A DNA stretch of 17,881 nucleotides from Acidobacteriota bacterium (lineage in GTDB: Bacteria > Acidobacteriota > Terriglobia > Terriglobales > Acidobacteriaceae): contig JAJZAL010000092.1 in NCBI GenBank assembly GCA_021799405.1, positions 1 through 17,881 of the forward strand, written 5' to 3'. Below the pieces are notes generated by a model. That model was not told where the DNA came from. It ran no database searches and saw only the letters and a list, made by a program, of their open reading frames with translations. Of the stretch, positions 8,701-16,200 are shown piece after piece; positions within the stretch are counted from its first letter, which is position 1; each line of letters opens with the position of its first letter. Both the position numbers and the translations under genes were made by a program.

Positions 8701-9596
8701 ACAAAGATTCCCGGCGGAGTGGAGGGAGAATTTGAAGATTCCTCAACGGCAATCAGGTCGTTGATCCCGTCTCCGTTGACGTCCGCCACGTTGAAGGTGA
8801 GCGACGCCAGCCCCAGAGAAACCGCCTGCGGCAACGGCGTAGCAGACGCTGTTCCTGACCCGGGATTGGCCAGGTTAACCTCATAGCCAGAAGACGGATT
8901 CAGTCCCGCATAAACTATGTCATCTTTGCTGTCCTGACCAACATACACATAGCTTTGCGAGGCAATCCCAAGCTGGGGACTTTTGCAGCCGAGAGGAAAT
9001 TGCACCGTCTGCGTCGGCAAGCCCGCAACGGCGTGCAGGTAAGAACCAAAGTCTGCAGATGAGGACGCGGAAAATGTTCCCGATGAATTGGAGGCTATTT
9101 TATCCATGGTAAAACTACAGTCGGACTGGCGTTGGATCACCAAGAATCCACCTCCGCCAGGTAGAGCCGCGCTAGGCGTGACATATATCCCGTTCGCGAG
9201 GATGGTCTCGGCATTATTTACCGTTTGGGCCAGCCCATTCATCGGCGGAGTAGAGGAGAGAAAAAAAGAAGGCTCTGGCGATGAAGTTGCTGCATTCGGC
9301 TTGACATCGAGCAAACTACGGACGCTTGCGCGACTCAATGACGTATAGATATCACCGTACATGCCATTGACGTCATAGCCTTGCGTGGTGGTGGTGGGTG
9401 GAGTGCCAGTCGTTGTGCTTGGTGCTTCATCCTCAGATGGCCCAAACGGGCCCGTCCCAGTCGCGAGATAAATCTCATCACAACCGGCTAAGGTCACGGC
9501 TGGTAATAAGACTGAAATCAACACCAACTTTATTACTAAAAGTTTTTTGAGAGGTGTACGAGCATGCAAAAGCCACCTAAAGCTGAAATTGTTCAT
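5748..9596 (-). CDS. FG-GAP/VCBS repeat surface lipoprotein with Ig-like repeats
   Basis: The product is 1282 residues from the ATG at 9596. A GTG at 9597-9599 is the alternative start, but the GAGGG ribosome site six bases before the ATG favours the ATG. The N-terminus carries a basic region, a hydrophobic run and the lipobox TLAGC (Cys39), so it is probably a lipoprotein. Residues 40-265 are unrecognised. From about 267 to 920 come twelve FG-GAP/VCBS units, each with a DxNxDGxxD-type calcium loop (DVNGDGINDL, DFNGDGKPDI, DMNQDGIPDV and others). They are followed by two Ig-like Big_3-type repeats (each with a PTGTIxFM motif, about 925-1112) and the C-terminal module shared with the SBBP protein. 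Repeats of this kind form calcium-binding propellers like those in integrin alpha chains, which suggests adhesion or ligand binding. No enzyme domain is seen. Confidence 0.9.
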   Translation of the reverse strand: MNNFSFRWLLHARTPLKKLLVIKLVLISVLLPAVTLAGCDEIYLATGTGPFGPSEDEAPSTTTGTPPTTTTQGYDVNGMYGDIYTSLSRASVRSLLDVKPNAATSSPEPSFFLSSTPPMNGLAQTVNNAETILANGIYVTPSAALPGGGGFLVIQRQSDCSFTMDKIASNSSGTFSASSSADFGSYLHAVAGLPTQTVQFPLGCKSPQLGIASQSYVYVGQDSKDDIVYAGLNPSSGYEVNLANPGSGTASATPLPQAVSLGLASLTFNVADVNGDGINDLIAVEESSNSPSTPPGIFVFLGQANGTFANPVEYAAGNGPIGVAIDDVNGDGKLDLIVPNSGFPPNNIKVLLGNGDGTFKTAINAGSTNPLLTANLSAVATGDFNGDGKKDLVMGDGEILLGNGDGTFAASAFTLPINLSASSGGVPVVGDFNNDGKLDVAMNLPSTSVGQGAEGEVMVFLGNGNGTFTTGNSYVNIPNSGHMATEDIDGDGNLDLIIGSGDNGVYSAGSNTNGVFQFLMGRGDGTFAGAPGYQNVAYSGLNPIAPAFAVGDFNGDGKPDILTDVESNNNIQGMVLLAGDGQGNFTQGPTIKGDAPLALLAADMNGDTKLDAVFYAYSTSSSSYGISVALGNGDGTFQTVTSTPLPSGKFGDFVVGDFNGDGKPDVMVTETPYTTSAGAVYLLLGNGDGTLQAPVQVDAPPQAYGITAGDFNGDGKLDFAITSTQQGAYNTPGSVLVYLNQGNGTFAKPVSYTANMFPGPIVAADVNKDGKLDLVVASQDNATVTSTNPFGPHGTLNVLLGNGNGTFQTATSSPLNDPGYSNLAVADMNQDGIPDVVVGDDNPPFFYTQILYGKGDGTFPTGNSLQMGINSQSVAAADVNGDGRPDLLLTSGNSHASLDVFVNQYSGKMLSTLPATTTALSVSPNPAVAGQTVTFTAQVTASSGSTEPTGTINFMNGSTQLGTGTLDSSGAATYTTSSLSTGSYPVTAVYSGDTNYSGSTSSAVTLVVNAQPVAAATTTMLATSAATANAGQNVTFTATVAGPSGSTTAPTGTITFMDGATMLGTGTLNGSGVATYSTSTLSVGTHSITAHYPGDTNFAASVSAAITETIDAAPTFTLAAKASSLSITPGQSGTVGLAVTPVNGFNAAVSFACSGLPAEATCSFSPATVTPSGTTAVTTTMTIVTTAATSENRMTWPFAGGGVTLAFALFFFRKRKRLPVFLCLTLLLGIGGMAIGCGGGGATKPPGNTGTPAGNSTVTVTASSGSGASAITQTATLTLTVQ
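5751..6260 (-). repeat. Paralogous C-terminal module, copy 2 (FG-GAP protein)
   Basis: This encodes the last 170 residues. The Ig-like unit (SLSITPGQSGTVGLAVTPVN) is followed by AGGGVTLAFALFFF, the basic patch RKRKR, a second hydrophobic stretch ending in GMAIGCGGGG, and strands TVTVTASSGSGASAITQ. It is homologous to 601-1125. Confidence 0.85.
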
Positions 9597-9638
9597 CACA
9601 GGCCCTCAGACATGGAAATAAAAACCGCTTCTGTATAC

Positions 9639-9665
9639 CAGTGATCGAATCCGCAAATCCATCAC
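9639..9665 (-). promoter_or_regulatory. Degenerate third copy of the upstream element
   Basis: On the minus strand GTGATGGATTTGCGGA matches the SBBP-gene copy GTGATGTTTTTGCGGA at 14 of 16 positions. The second half is poorly conserved, keeping only CACT and a nearby TATACAG. It lies about 45-70 bp upstream of the FG-GAP start. TGGTATACAG beside it could be an extended -10. Confidence 0.3.
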
Positions 9666-9787
9666 GCAGTTTTTTATTTATTTTTCGCAGTACGCAGGAC
9701 AGCTTGCGCGGCAACGATAGAAACGCAGGAAGACTGGCTCGCGGCTCTTCTCCATGGCATCTGCACTGGGGGGTCAGTTTCCAGGGT

Positions 9788-9840
9788 AAAAAAGGCTTTG
9801 GGTTTCCTCGTCCAACGCGACGAATCCCTCGCAAAGCCTT
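9788..9840 (-). terminator. Rho-independent terminator of the Sel1 gene
   Basis: On the minus strand AAGGCTTTG (9832-9840) pairs with CAAAGCCTT (9792-9800), followed at once by further T residues. The 31-base loop contains a second small stem (TCGTC/GACGA). It begins 10 bp after the Sel1-gene stop. Confidence 0.8.
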
Positions 9841-9850
9841 GTCCCTTTGA

Positions 9851-11380
9851 TCAGCGTGTACAGGAAAGGTCGATACTTGCCGTGGAGGAATTCCAATCCG
9901 AAGCCGAGCAAGTATAAAACTTGTACCAAGACGGTAAGCCCTCAAGCTGAAGTGAGGCAGGGCTACCGATTTGTTTGCCAGGCAACATGCCGTTGGTTGA
10001 GAAATTCTTCCCTGGATACACGCAGTCTACTTCATCGGGCGTCCGCTTATCCAAAGCGAGAACCGGATTTTGTCCTCCGGAGGCGCAGTATTCACGAGCT
10101 ATGCGTTCGGCCAGTGCATCGGCTGCCTGCATCTGTGCCGGGGTTGCGCCTCCCGACTCTCGCTCTGTCGCTGACCGCATCTCATCCAGTTCGAGGGTCG
10201 CCTGCTGCACTCCCTGCCGGAGCGCCAGGTTGAACCACTGTTCCGCGGACTTCCAGTCGCGCGCGACTCCCACTCCCTTTTCATACAGCAGCCCCAGGTT
10301 ATACTCGGCCGGTCCGAATCCCGCGGACGCCGCCTTCCCGTACCAATAGGCTGCCTGCTGCGGATTGGCGGTCACGCCATAACCGCTTTGATAGTCCTGG
10401 CCCAGTCTGTTTTCAGCCCGGCGGCTACCCTGCGCCGCCGCCTTCTGCAGCCAGTAGACCGCTTTCCCGGGATCTTCTTTCCCGCCCACGCCCGCCGCAT
10501 ACGCCGTTCCAAGATCGTACTGCGCCGATTTGCTGCCGCCGTTTGCCGCCGTCAGCAAATCGTTCATCCGCGACCCGCTCATATCGTTGGCGATGACCCG
10601 CGCCGCGTCCGACTGAATGCCAAACGCCATGTCCCACGTCAGATTGTTCGGACCGGAGATGTCCTCGGCCCAGGACAAAAAGGCGCGATCCAGCCGTCCG
10701 GAGAGACCGTGCTTTCTGGCCACAGCCACTGCATCGGCCAACGACTTGAAGTTCTCGGGAAGCGCTGTGGTGCCATAGTCGGGCTGTTCGATACGCTGCA
10801 TGCCGGAGCCATTCGCCCCCTGACGGACCGACAGCCCTCGGCGGGTCGACGGAGAGTAATAGTTGACCACTGTCGAATAACTGTTTCCACTGCCCATCAC
10901 GATGACCATGATTGGAATCGCGTCCCGCTCCCAGTTCCGCCGTGCCTGCGCCGTCAGAGCGGCGATCGATCCGACGGAGATGTCCGGCACGGATGACGGC
11001 TGGACCTTCGCAGCCACCTGGGAGCGTGCATAGCTCGACGCGGGCTGAAGCTGCGCCAGCATCGACTGCGCCACGCTCTTCAGAGCGGCGGGCCCGCAGC
11101 GCTCGACATTTTCCAGGTCAGTTCTGGCGGCGGCTGTGTTCCCGAGTCCATTTGCGGCCGCAGCAGCGTAAAACCATGCTTCTCCATCGTTTGGATACTG
11201 CTCTATCGCCTGATTCGCAAAAGCGGCAAGGCCGCGCCAATCGCCTTTGCCTTCCAAGCCGATGGCTTTTGCTTCCATTTGCGGACTCAACGCAGTTGCC
11301 GAGTGACAGCCGACCGCCATGACTGCGACCGCAGACAGGCACAGTGAAATCAACCGCATGCGAAGAGATTTACCGTACAT
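9851..11380 (-). CDS. Sel1-repeat lipoprotein
   Basis: The product is 509 residues from the ATG at 11380, chosen because GGAG precedes it and a signal peptide begins there. The frame itself stays open up to 11557. The signal ends in MAVGC (Cys25), a lipobox, so an outer-membrane or periplasmic lipoprotein is likely. Residues 45-110 look like a TPR-type helical pair (WRGLAAFANQAIEQYPNDGE). Residues 126-275 are not recognised. Three Sel1 repeats follow at about 281-318, 319-354 and 355-391 (AQYDLGTAYAAGVGG, AENRLGQDYQSGYGV, AEYNLGLLYEKGVGV). The Cys-containing C-terminal 110 residues are unrecognised. Sel1 repeats are protein-protein scaffolds, so a partner-binding or assembly role for the neighbouring surface proteins is an inference. 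It is separated from the anti-sigma gene by 234 bp and ends in a strong terminator, so it is probably monocistronic. Confidence 0.88.
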   Translation of the reverse strand: MYGKSLRMRLISLCLSAVAVMAVGCHSATALSPQMEAKAIGLEGKGDWRGLAAFANQAIEQYPNDGEAWFYAAAAANGLGNTAAARTDLENVERCGPAALKSVAQSMLAQLQPASSYARSQVAAKVQPSSVPDISVGSIAALTAQARRNWERDAIPIMVIVMGSGNSYSTVVNYYSPSTRRGLSVRQGANGSGMQRIEQPDYGTTALPENFKSLADAVAVARKHGLSGRLDRAFLSWAEDISGPNNLTWDMAFGIQSDAARVIANDMSGSRMNDLLTAANGGSKSAQYDLGTAYAAGVGGKEDPGKAVYWLQKAAAQGSRRAENRLGQDYQSGYGVTANPQQAAYWYGKAASAGFGPAEYNLGLLYEKGVGVARDWKSAEQWFNLALRQGVQQATLELDEMRSATERESGGATPAQMQAADALAERIAREYCASGGQNPVLALDKRTPDEVDCVYPGKNFSTNGMLPGKQIGSPASLQLEGLPSWYKFYTCSASDWNSSTASIDLSCTR

Positions 11381-11410
11381 GCCGTAGTGTTCTCCAGACT
11401 GAAAGACTAC

Positions 11411-11440
11411 GGCAGCGGTGTCGTGACTGGCACCGCTGCC
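11411..11440 (-). promoter_or_regulatory. Perfect 10-bp hairpin in the Sel1-gene leader
   Basis: GGCAGCGGTG (11411-11420) and CACCGCTGCC (11431-11440) are exact inverted repeats around a 10-base loop. It sits between the conserved element (11522-11554) and the Sel1 ribosome site, about 30 bases before the ATG. No U-tract follows. It could be a leader structure controlling expression or the end of the sigma/anti-sigma transcript. Confidence 0.5.
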
Positions 11441-11521
11441 TGGACCAATTCTGTAATGCTGGCCGACTGACTGACCGCCTGAATTTCTGCTCCAAATACT
11501 GCGCAATTTCTGACTTCTGCC

Positions 11522-11554
11522 CTGTAGTGTCGTTTTCTGTAAAAACATCACGGG
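11522..11554 (-). promoter_or_regulatory. 33-bp conserved upstream element, copy 2
   Basis: It lies 141 bp upstream of the Sel1 start and 60 bp past the anti-sigma stop. It is 29/33 identical to 5668-5700, and the similarity continues with one indel into a shared AAATT. Minus-strand landmarks are GTGATGTTTTT and CGACACTACAG. Confidence 0.5.
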
Positions 11555-11614
11555 CAAATTAAACCGAGCAGGGAAACGGTTCGTCGAGAGGATCCGAAGG
11601 TCGAATGCAGGTCG

Positions 11615-12517
11615 TCAGCGGGAGATGCGGACGGAGGACTCTACGACTGGCGTATTGCCGGATGCATCGGCTGCGCGGAACCGAAAGATGTATTGGCCGC
11701 TTGGGAACTTGTCGGCGGGAAGGAAAAAGTTGGCCACGCGCATATTTCCGACCGTGTCCAGCGGGCCGTGCTGCTGTATTACAGCGATGCTCGCCTGGCC
11801 GGAGACGACTTCCAGCGTGTACGTCGAATCTGTCGAACCGTAAGGGACGGCCCATTGCACCTGGACACGTTGGATGCCTCGATGGATCTGGACCGGGATG
11901 GCGTCGGCCCCGCGGACTGTGCCCATGATCGCAACGGCCAGCACGCTGTTCTTCCCGGAAGCGGAATGCGGCTTCGATACGGCGTTTTGGGGCAGTGTGG
12001 ACGACTGCGCCGCGCCCGGCTTCTCCGGCCCGGTGCTGGCTGTCGTTGTCGATGAAGGCCGGGACGGCGCTTGAGCAATCCGGTGAATGGCCACTCGATG
12101 CACATGGATCACTGCAAAAAGAAGCAGAAGGCAGGCCGCCAGCGTCGAAGCCAGGAAGGCAGTACGAAAGGTCCGATTTGTAGTCGGGACTCTCGCGCGG
12201 CTGACGGCGGAGACGGACAACGGCGCCGCATCCTTGCGTTCCGCCATAGTTTTTTCTTTGTGCATTGCGCGGGCCATGGACAACGCCTTCTGTCCATTTT
12301 CAGACGAAAAGATCGCCTTCTCGACCCGCTGGCGGTCCTCGGCCGGCAATTCGTTGGCGACGTATGCATCGATCAGGTCGTACCGAGCTTCCTGAAAAGC
12401 ATCGGAAAACTCCTGGTCTACGATCAGGGCCTCGTCTACCTTCGCCCGCCCGTCGGGAGGCAGTTCATGCAACAGATAGCGCAAAAACAATTCTCGTGAG
12501 TCTGAGGGGGGATTCAT
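11615..12517 (-). CDS. Anti-sigma-like single-pass membrane protein
   Basis: The product is 300 residues. The ATG at 12517 is preceded by GAGAG. The cytoplasmic N-terminal 90 residues are helical and look like a tandem duplication (YLLHELPPDGRAKVDEAL and then YVANELPAEDRQRVEKAI). This is the pattern of acidobacterial anti-sigma proteins that lack the HxxxCxxC zinc motif; no zinc ligands are visible. One transmembrane helix covers about 119-141. A Ser/Thr/Pro linker (145-190) leads to a beta-rich extracytoplasmic domain (about 195-298, ending SSVRISR). It starts 21 bp after the sigma-factor gene, so the two are almost certainly co-transcribed. Its likely job is to hold the sigma factor at the membrane and release it on an envelope signal. 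The fold assignment rests on context and topology, since no Pfam-level motif is conclusive. Confidence 0.75.
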   Translation of the reverse strand: MNPPSDSRELFLRYLLHELPPDGRAKVDEALIVDQEFSDAFQEARYDLIDAYVANELPAEDRQRVEKAIFSSENGQKALSMARAMHKEKTMAERKDAAPLSVSAVSRARVPTTNRTFRTAFLASTLAACLLLLFAVIHVHRVAIHRIAQAPSRPSSTTTASTGPEKPGAAQSSTLPQNAVSKPHSASGKNSVLAVAIMGTVRGADAIPVQIHRGIQRVQVQWAVPYGSTDSTYTLEVVSGQASIAVIQQHGPLDTVGNMRVANFFLPADKFPSGQYIFRFRAADASGNTPVVESSVRISR

Positions 12518-12538
12518 AGATTCTCTCGCGAAAAAAAT

Positions 12539-13195
12539 TTACTGTTCATCATACTGTGACAATTCTTGATGAAACATCTCGCCCGCAGGAGGTTTTTTTT
12601 TTGAATACACCACCGCATACCGCCTTTCCAGTTCGGCCCTGATCCGCATCACGCGGTTTCGCAGCGCGTTGGTTGAAATTCCATACTCTTCAGCCATGCG
12701 TTGACGCTGCTGAATCTGAGTGCGGCTTTCCGCGCTAAAGTAGCGTTTTATCAGAGCGCGATTTGTTTCAGGAATGACCTGCAGACACCGCTCCAGCACC
12801 GCTATGCGTTCTTCCTCGAAGGCGGATTCCAACTCCATCTTTGCGTGACTGAGACAGAACTCGGCCAGAGTCGCGAGGGCCGCCTCACGGCGGTCTTTTT
12901 CCCGAAAATGTTCCTTGAGCAATAAGCGCGCAATTCCCACTGCAAATTTCGCTGGATCGAGAATTTCATTCTCACAGGCAGACAATCGACGCGCCAGCCG
13001 GTCAAGTGTTTCATCGGCCAACTCCTGGGGCGTTTCGCCATGGTTCCATTCAAAAAAGCAGGTAAGGCGCTCGCGCAGCGACTCGTATGCGTAGCCCGCC
13101 TGTTCTCTGTCTGGATGCAAGGCATGCAGAAGGCGATCCAGCGCATACTGGTCGAGCGTCCATCGCTTTGGGGTTACGGGTTCCGGTGTGGGCAA
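12539..13195 (-). CDS. ECF-like sigma-70 family RNA polymerase sigma factor
   Basis: The product is 218 residues from a TTG at 13195, chosen because GGAG lies eight bases before it. That start lies 26 bp after the CHAT stop. The upstream TTG at 13264 would overlap the CHAT gene by 43 bp. Region 2 corresponds to about 30-105 (YESLRERLTCFFEW, ADETLDRLARRL, VGIARLLLKEHFREKDRR). Region 4, with a helix-turn-helix, covers about 133-192 (QVIPETNRALIKRYF, MAEEYGISTNALRNRVMRIR). Length and two-domain layout fit the ECF group. The DETLDRLAR box is typical of a subgroup I associate with Acidobacteria and with CHAT or TPR neighbours. A run of ten A residues (12593-12602) near the 3' end encodes KKK and may be slippery. 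It is followed closely by its likely anti-sigma factor. Confidence 0.85.
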   Translation of the reverse strand: MPTPEPVTPKRWTLDQYALDRLLHALHPDREQAGYAYESLRERLTCFFEWNHGETPQELADETLDRLARRLSACENEILDPAKFAVGIARLLLKEHFREKDRREAALATLAEFCLSHAKMELESAFEEERIAVLERCLQVIPETNRALIKRYFSAESRTQIQQRQRMAEEYGISTNALRNRVMRIRAELERRYAVVYSKKKPPAGEMFHQELSQYDEQ

Positions 13196-13221
13196 CTTCG
13201 TTACTCCGTGGAATGTCCAGT

Positions 13222-16200
13222 TTAGCGCCCCCGCCAATCGCCTTCCAAGACAAATCCCGCCCAATAGTAAGGCGCTCGATGGCTGGCATCGGACAGGACA
13301 CGCTGTTGCGCTGCACGGAGAGAGGCGGCGGCCGCCAGGTGCTGCCTCAAAAACTTCTTATAAAAGCTCTGCATCAGTTCACTGGAACTGCTATCTTCCG
13401 CATCCCATAGTGTCCCGATCACACTGTGTGCCCCTGCATACAGAAAGGCTCTGGAAAGCCCATTGATGCCTTCCCCTGGGATCGATTTTCCGTCCGCTGT
13501 CTCACATCCACTCAAGGCAACAAGAGACACCGGCATATGCAATCGATAGATGTCGTGGAGCCATAAGACCCCGTCCGCTGGAGAGCCGTTGCGGTGGAAC
13601 ATGGACAACACGATGCCAGAAAATTCCGGATGCTCTGTGTCCACAATGGCGTGCGCGGCAAAATGCGCCGCGGCATAAGACTTCCAATCGATTTCTTCAA
13701 CCTTCTGCGGGGACGCATCGAAGCCGAGAAACAAGGACGTACTGGAAGCCCCTGCAATCTGTGCTATCGCCGTGGCTTCCTTACGAGAGCCCGGCAGACG
13801 TGGCAGTTCGGACAGGCCCGCGATGGAGGCCTGACGCAAGACTGGGGCCTGAGACACTTGTACTGCGGGCCTTTCATCAGGGGTCTTCACCCTGGCGTCG
13901 GCATGGCTGTAAACGGGATCGGCGAAGATGGCGATGCGCGATCGGTCGGAATACTGCGTGCGCTTGGCAAGAAAAGCGACCGCAGTGGAAGCCGATGGTT
14001 CATAGACGAGATCGTACTTCTCGATGAGATATCTGAAAGGGCCAGCGTGGAGACGCGGTAATTCCAGCGCCGCAAAGGGCATGGACAGCAGGCTTCCATC
14101 CGCAACAATCAAAAGCCGGTGGACACTCGGCGAAAACTGCTCTGGCAGCAGGATGGCTGCCAGCCTTCGCGACTGCGCAGAGAGATGTGCATCCGACTTT
14201 TGAATCCTCAACATACGGGCCTGCATATCTTCGCCTGCCATGAACTTGTCTCGGGCCAGCATGGACTGCTGATAGGAATGAACAAGTCCGTCGAGGCTCT
14301 TGCGATCCGGCAGCCGGAAACTCCGCACGCCCGCTGCGGTGACAATCCAGAGATAACTGTGAACACTTCCGAGCCAATACTCAACAAGGGCTGTCCCATC
14401 GGTGAGTACGTTGGGACCAAATACGACTGGAGACACTTGACTCTCTTCGAGCAGAGCATGATAGGCCGGGTTGGATGCTCGATGGCGTGCCTCCAACTGG
14501 TCTGCCTGCAGCAACATGTCATGGATGTTCCGTTGCAATTGCTGTGCTTGAACAATATCGGCAGAAGTAGAACCAAGGCGCGACAGTTTCCCCTCTGCAT
14601 CGCGAAGCTTCAATTCCAGAGCGGCGCTTTTTTGCTTGAGCTGCTGGGTGGATGTGGAAGCGTCCATGTCGCCCCCTTCCTGCAATTCATCCAGCAACGT
14701 ACGGGCGCGGTCCCGTTCTGCAACAGTCCATGCCTGTTCTCCATATCCATGATGAGGCCACACCTTATCCAACCGCATAAGAACATCGACGGCCGCGTCA
14801 TAGTAACTGTGCTTGGAAGTGAAATACGAAGTGCGCAACGCATCACTGTCAATGCGAGCGCGGGAGGCCTCAATCGCATCGAGGGCTTTGTAAATTTGAA
14901 GCCGCGCCGATTGCAACTGACCGCGGCGGACATCCAGACGGGCCATATCTGCCGCGACCGCTGCGAGTTCGCTGGAGTTGGGGATTTGTTGCCACAGCGT
15001 GGCCGACTGGGCGTATGCGTGCATCGCCCCGGAATCATCGTGACGCCGGGCCAGCACGTCTCCGATGGCAGCATCAATAGCCGCCTCTCCATCCACCTGA
15101 TGGATTTGCTCGGCTTCATGCTGGGCCTGCAACAGTGTCAGCAGAGGGTCTTCGGCACAATGAATCTCTAGACATGTCCGGGCCAAACCGGCGTTCAGGA
15201 ATGCCTCCTCACGGATTAGCCTCTGCTCCCGGGCACGCATAAGTCCTTGGCGAAAATATTGCTGCGCTTGCCGGGGATTCTTGGCGTGCAGCGTCAGTTC
15301 ACCGAGATGTCCCAGAACTTCAATCTTATTGATGTCGTCGCCATCTTTTTGCAGAATGGGCAGTGCTTGGACGTACGCATTCTTCGCGCGCTGCCAGTCG
15401 CCTAACTTGGCATAAAGTTGTCCAAGATCGCTCCAGACTTCGCCTTCCACCTGTGGATAATTGACAATGTTCGCAGTGGAAAGGGCCGCATCATATGCAT
15501 CGATTGCCTGCTGGTATTGCCCGCGTCCCTGATAAATCTCGCCGATTGTCGCTTGCGTATAGGCAACTCCGTAATCGTCGGAAAGCTGTTGCGCGAAGTG
15601 AAGCGCTTCTTTCGCGGCTTCGATCGCTTTCCCAGAATCACCAATCTCCCGATACGTGTCGGCAAGATTGCCTAAAACGATACCTTGCCAATAGCGATCA
15701 CCCGTCTCTCGATAAAGAGCAATTGCATGTTCGGAAGCAGTTATGCTCTCATCGTAATGGTCGACGAATGCCAACGCTGAGGCGAGCGTTTTCCATGCGA
15801 GCGCCTGCTGGTCAATATCTCCAATTGCAGGAGAAAGTTGTGTCGCCTGCGTCGCAGTTTGGACCCCTTGCTGATACTCCGCGCTGTTGAATATCTGATA
15901 GCGTGCCTTGCCTATTAAACTCTGCCTCACGAGGGTATCGTCTCCCGCTTCGACGGCCAGGCGATGGGCACGGTCGTACAAAGCTAGAATGTAGGCTGAA
16001 TTTTGCACCTTTGGAGTCGAGTGAAAACCTGTCCGATGACGGACATACTCGGCTTCGGTAAGGGCCGATTCCGCTTGCACGATTTCTTGATCGCGTGGCA
16101 GTTGGACCCGCTCCAGAGAACGCGTCACTTGAAAGATGACGAGGACATGCCGTTCACGCGATTCGATGCGTAGATGGACTGTCCCACTTTGTGCCGCAAT

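Noticed and set aside
6900..8800. Regularly spaced similar DNA stretches that could suggest a repeat array
   Set aside because: They are the coding of twelve FG-GAP units (DxNxDG loops) with diverged codons, not CRISPR or satellite repeats.
9577..9945. Minus-strand 122-codon frame between the FG-GAP and Sel1 genes
   Set aside because: It runs through the Rho-independent terminator and the Sel1 gene end, has no family resemblance, and covers the likely FG-GAP promoter.
11381..11557. Extended N-terminus for the Sel1 protein starting near 11557
   Set aside because: It would put 59 residues before the signal peptide and read through the conserved element. The ATG at 11380 has a ribosome site and gives a proper lipoprotein signal.
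13196..13264. Earlier TTG start for the sigma factor at 13264
   Set aside because: It overlaps the CHAT coding end by 43 bp and adds sequence without family character. The TTG at 13195 has GGAG at good spacing.
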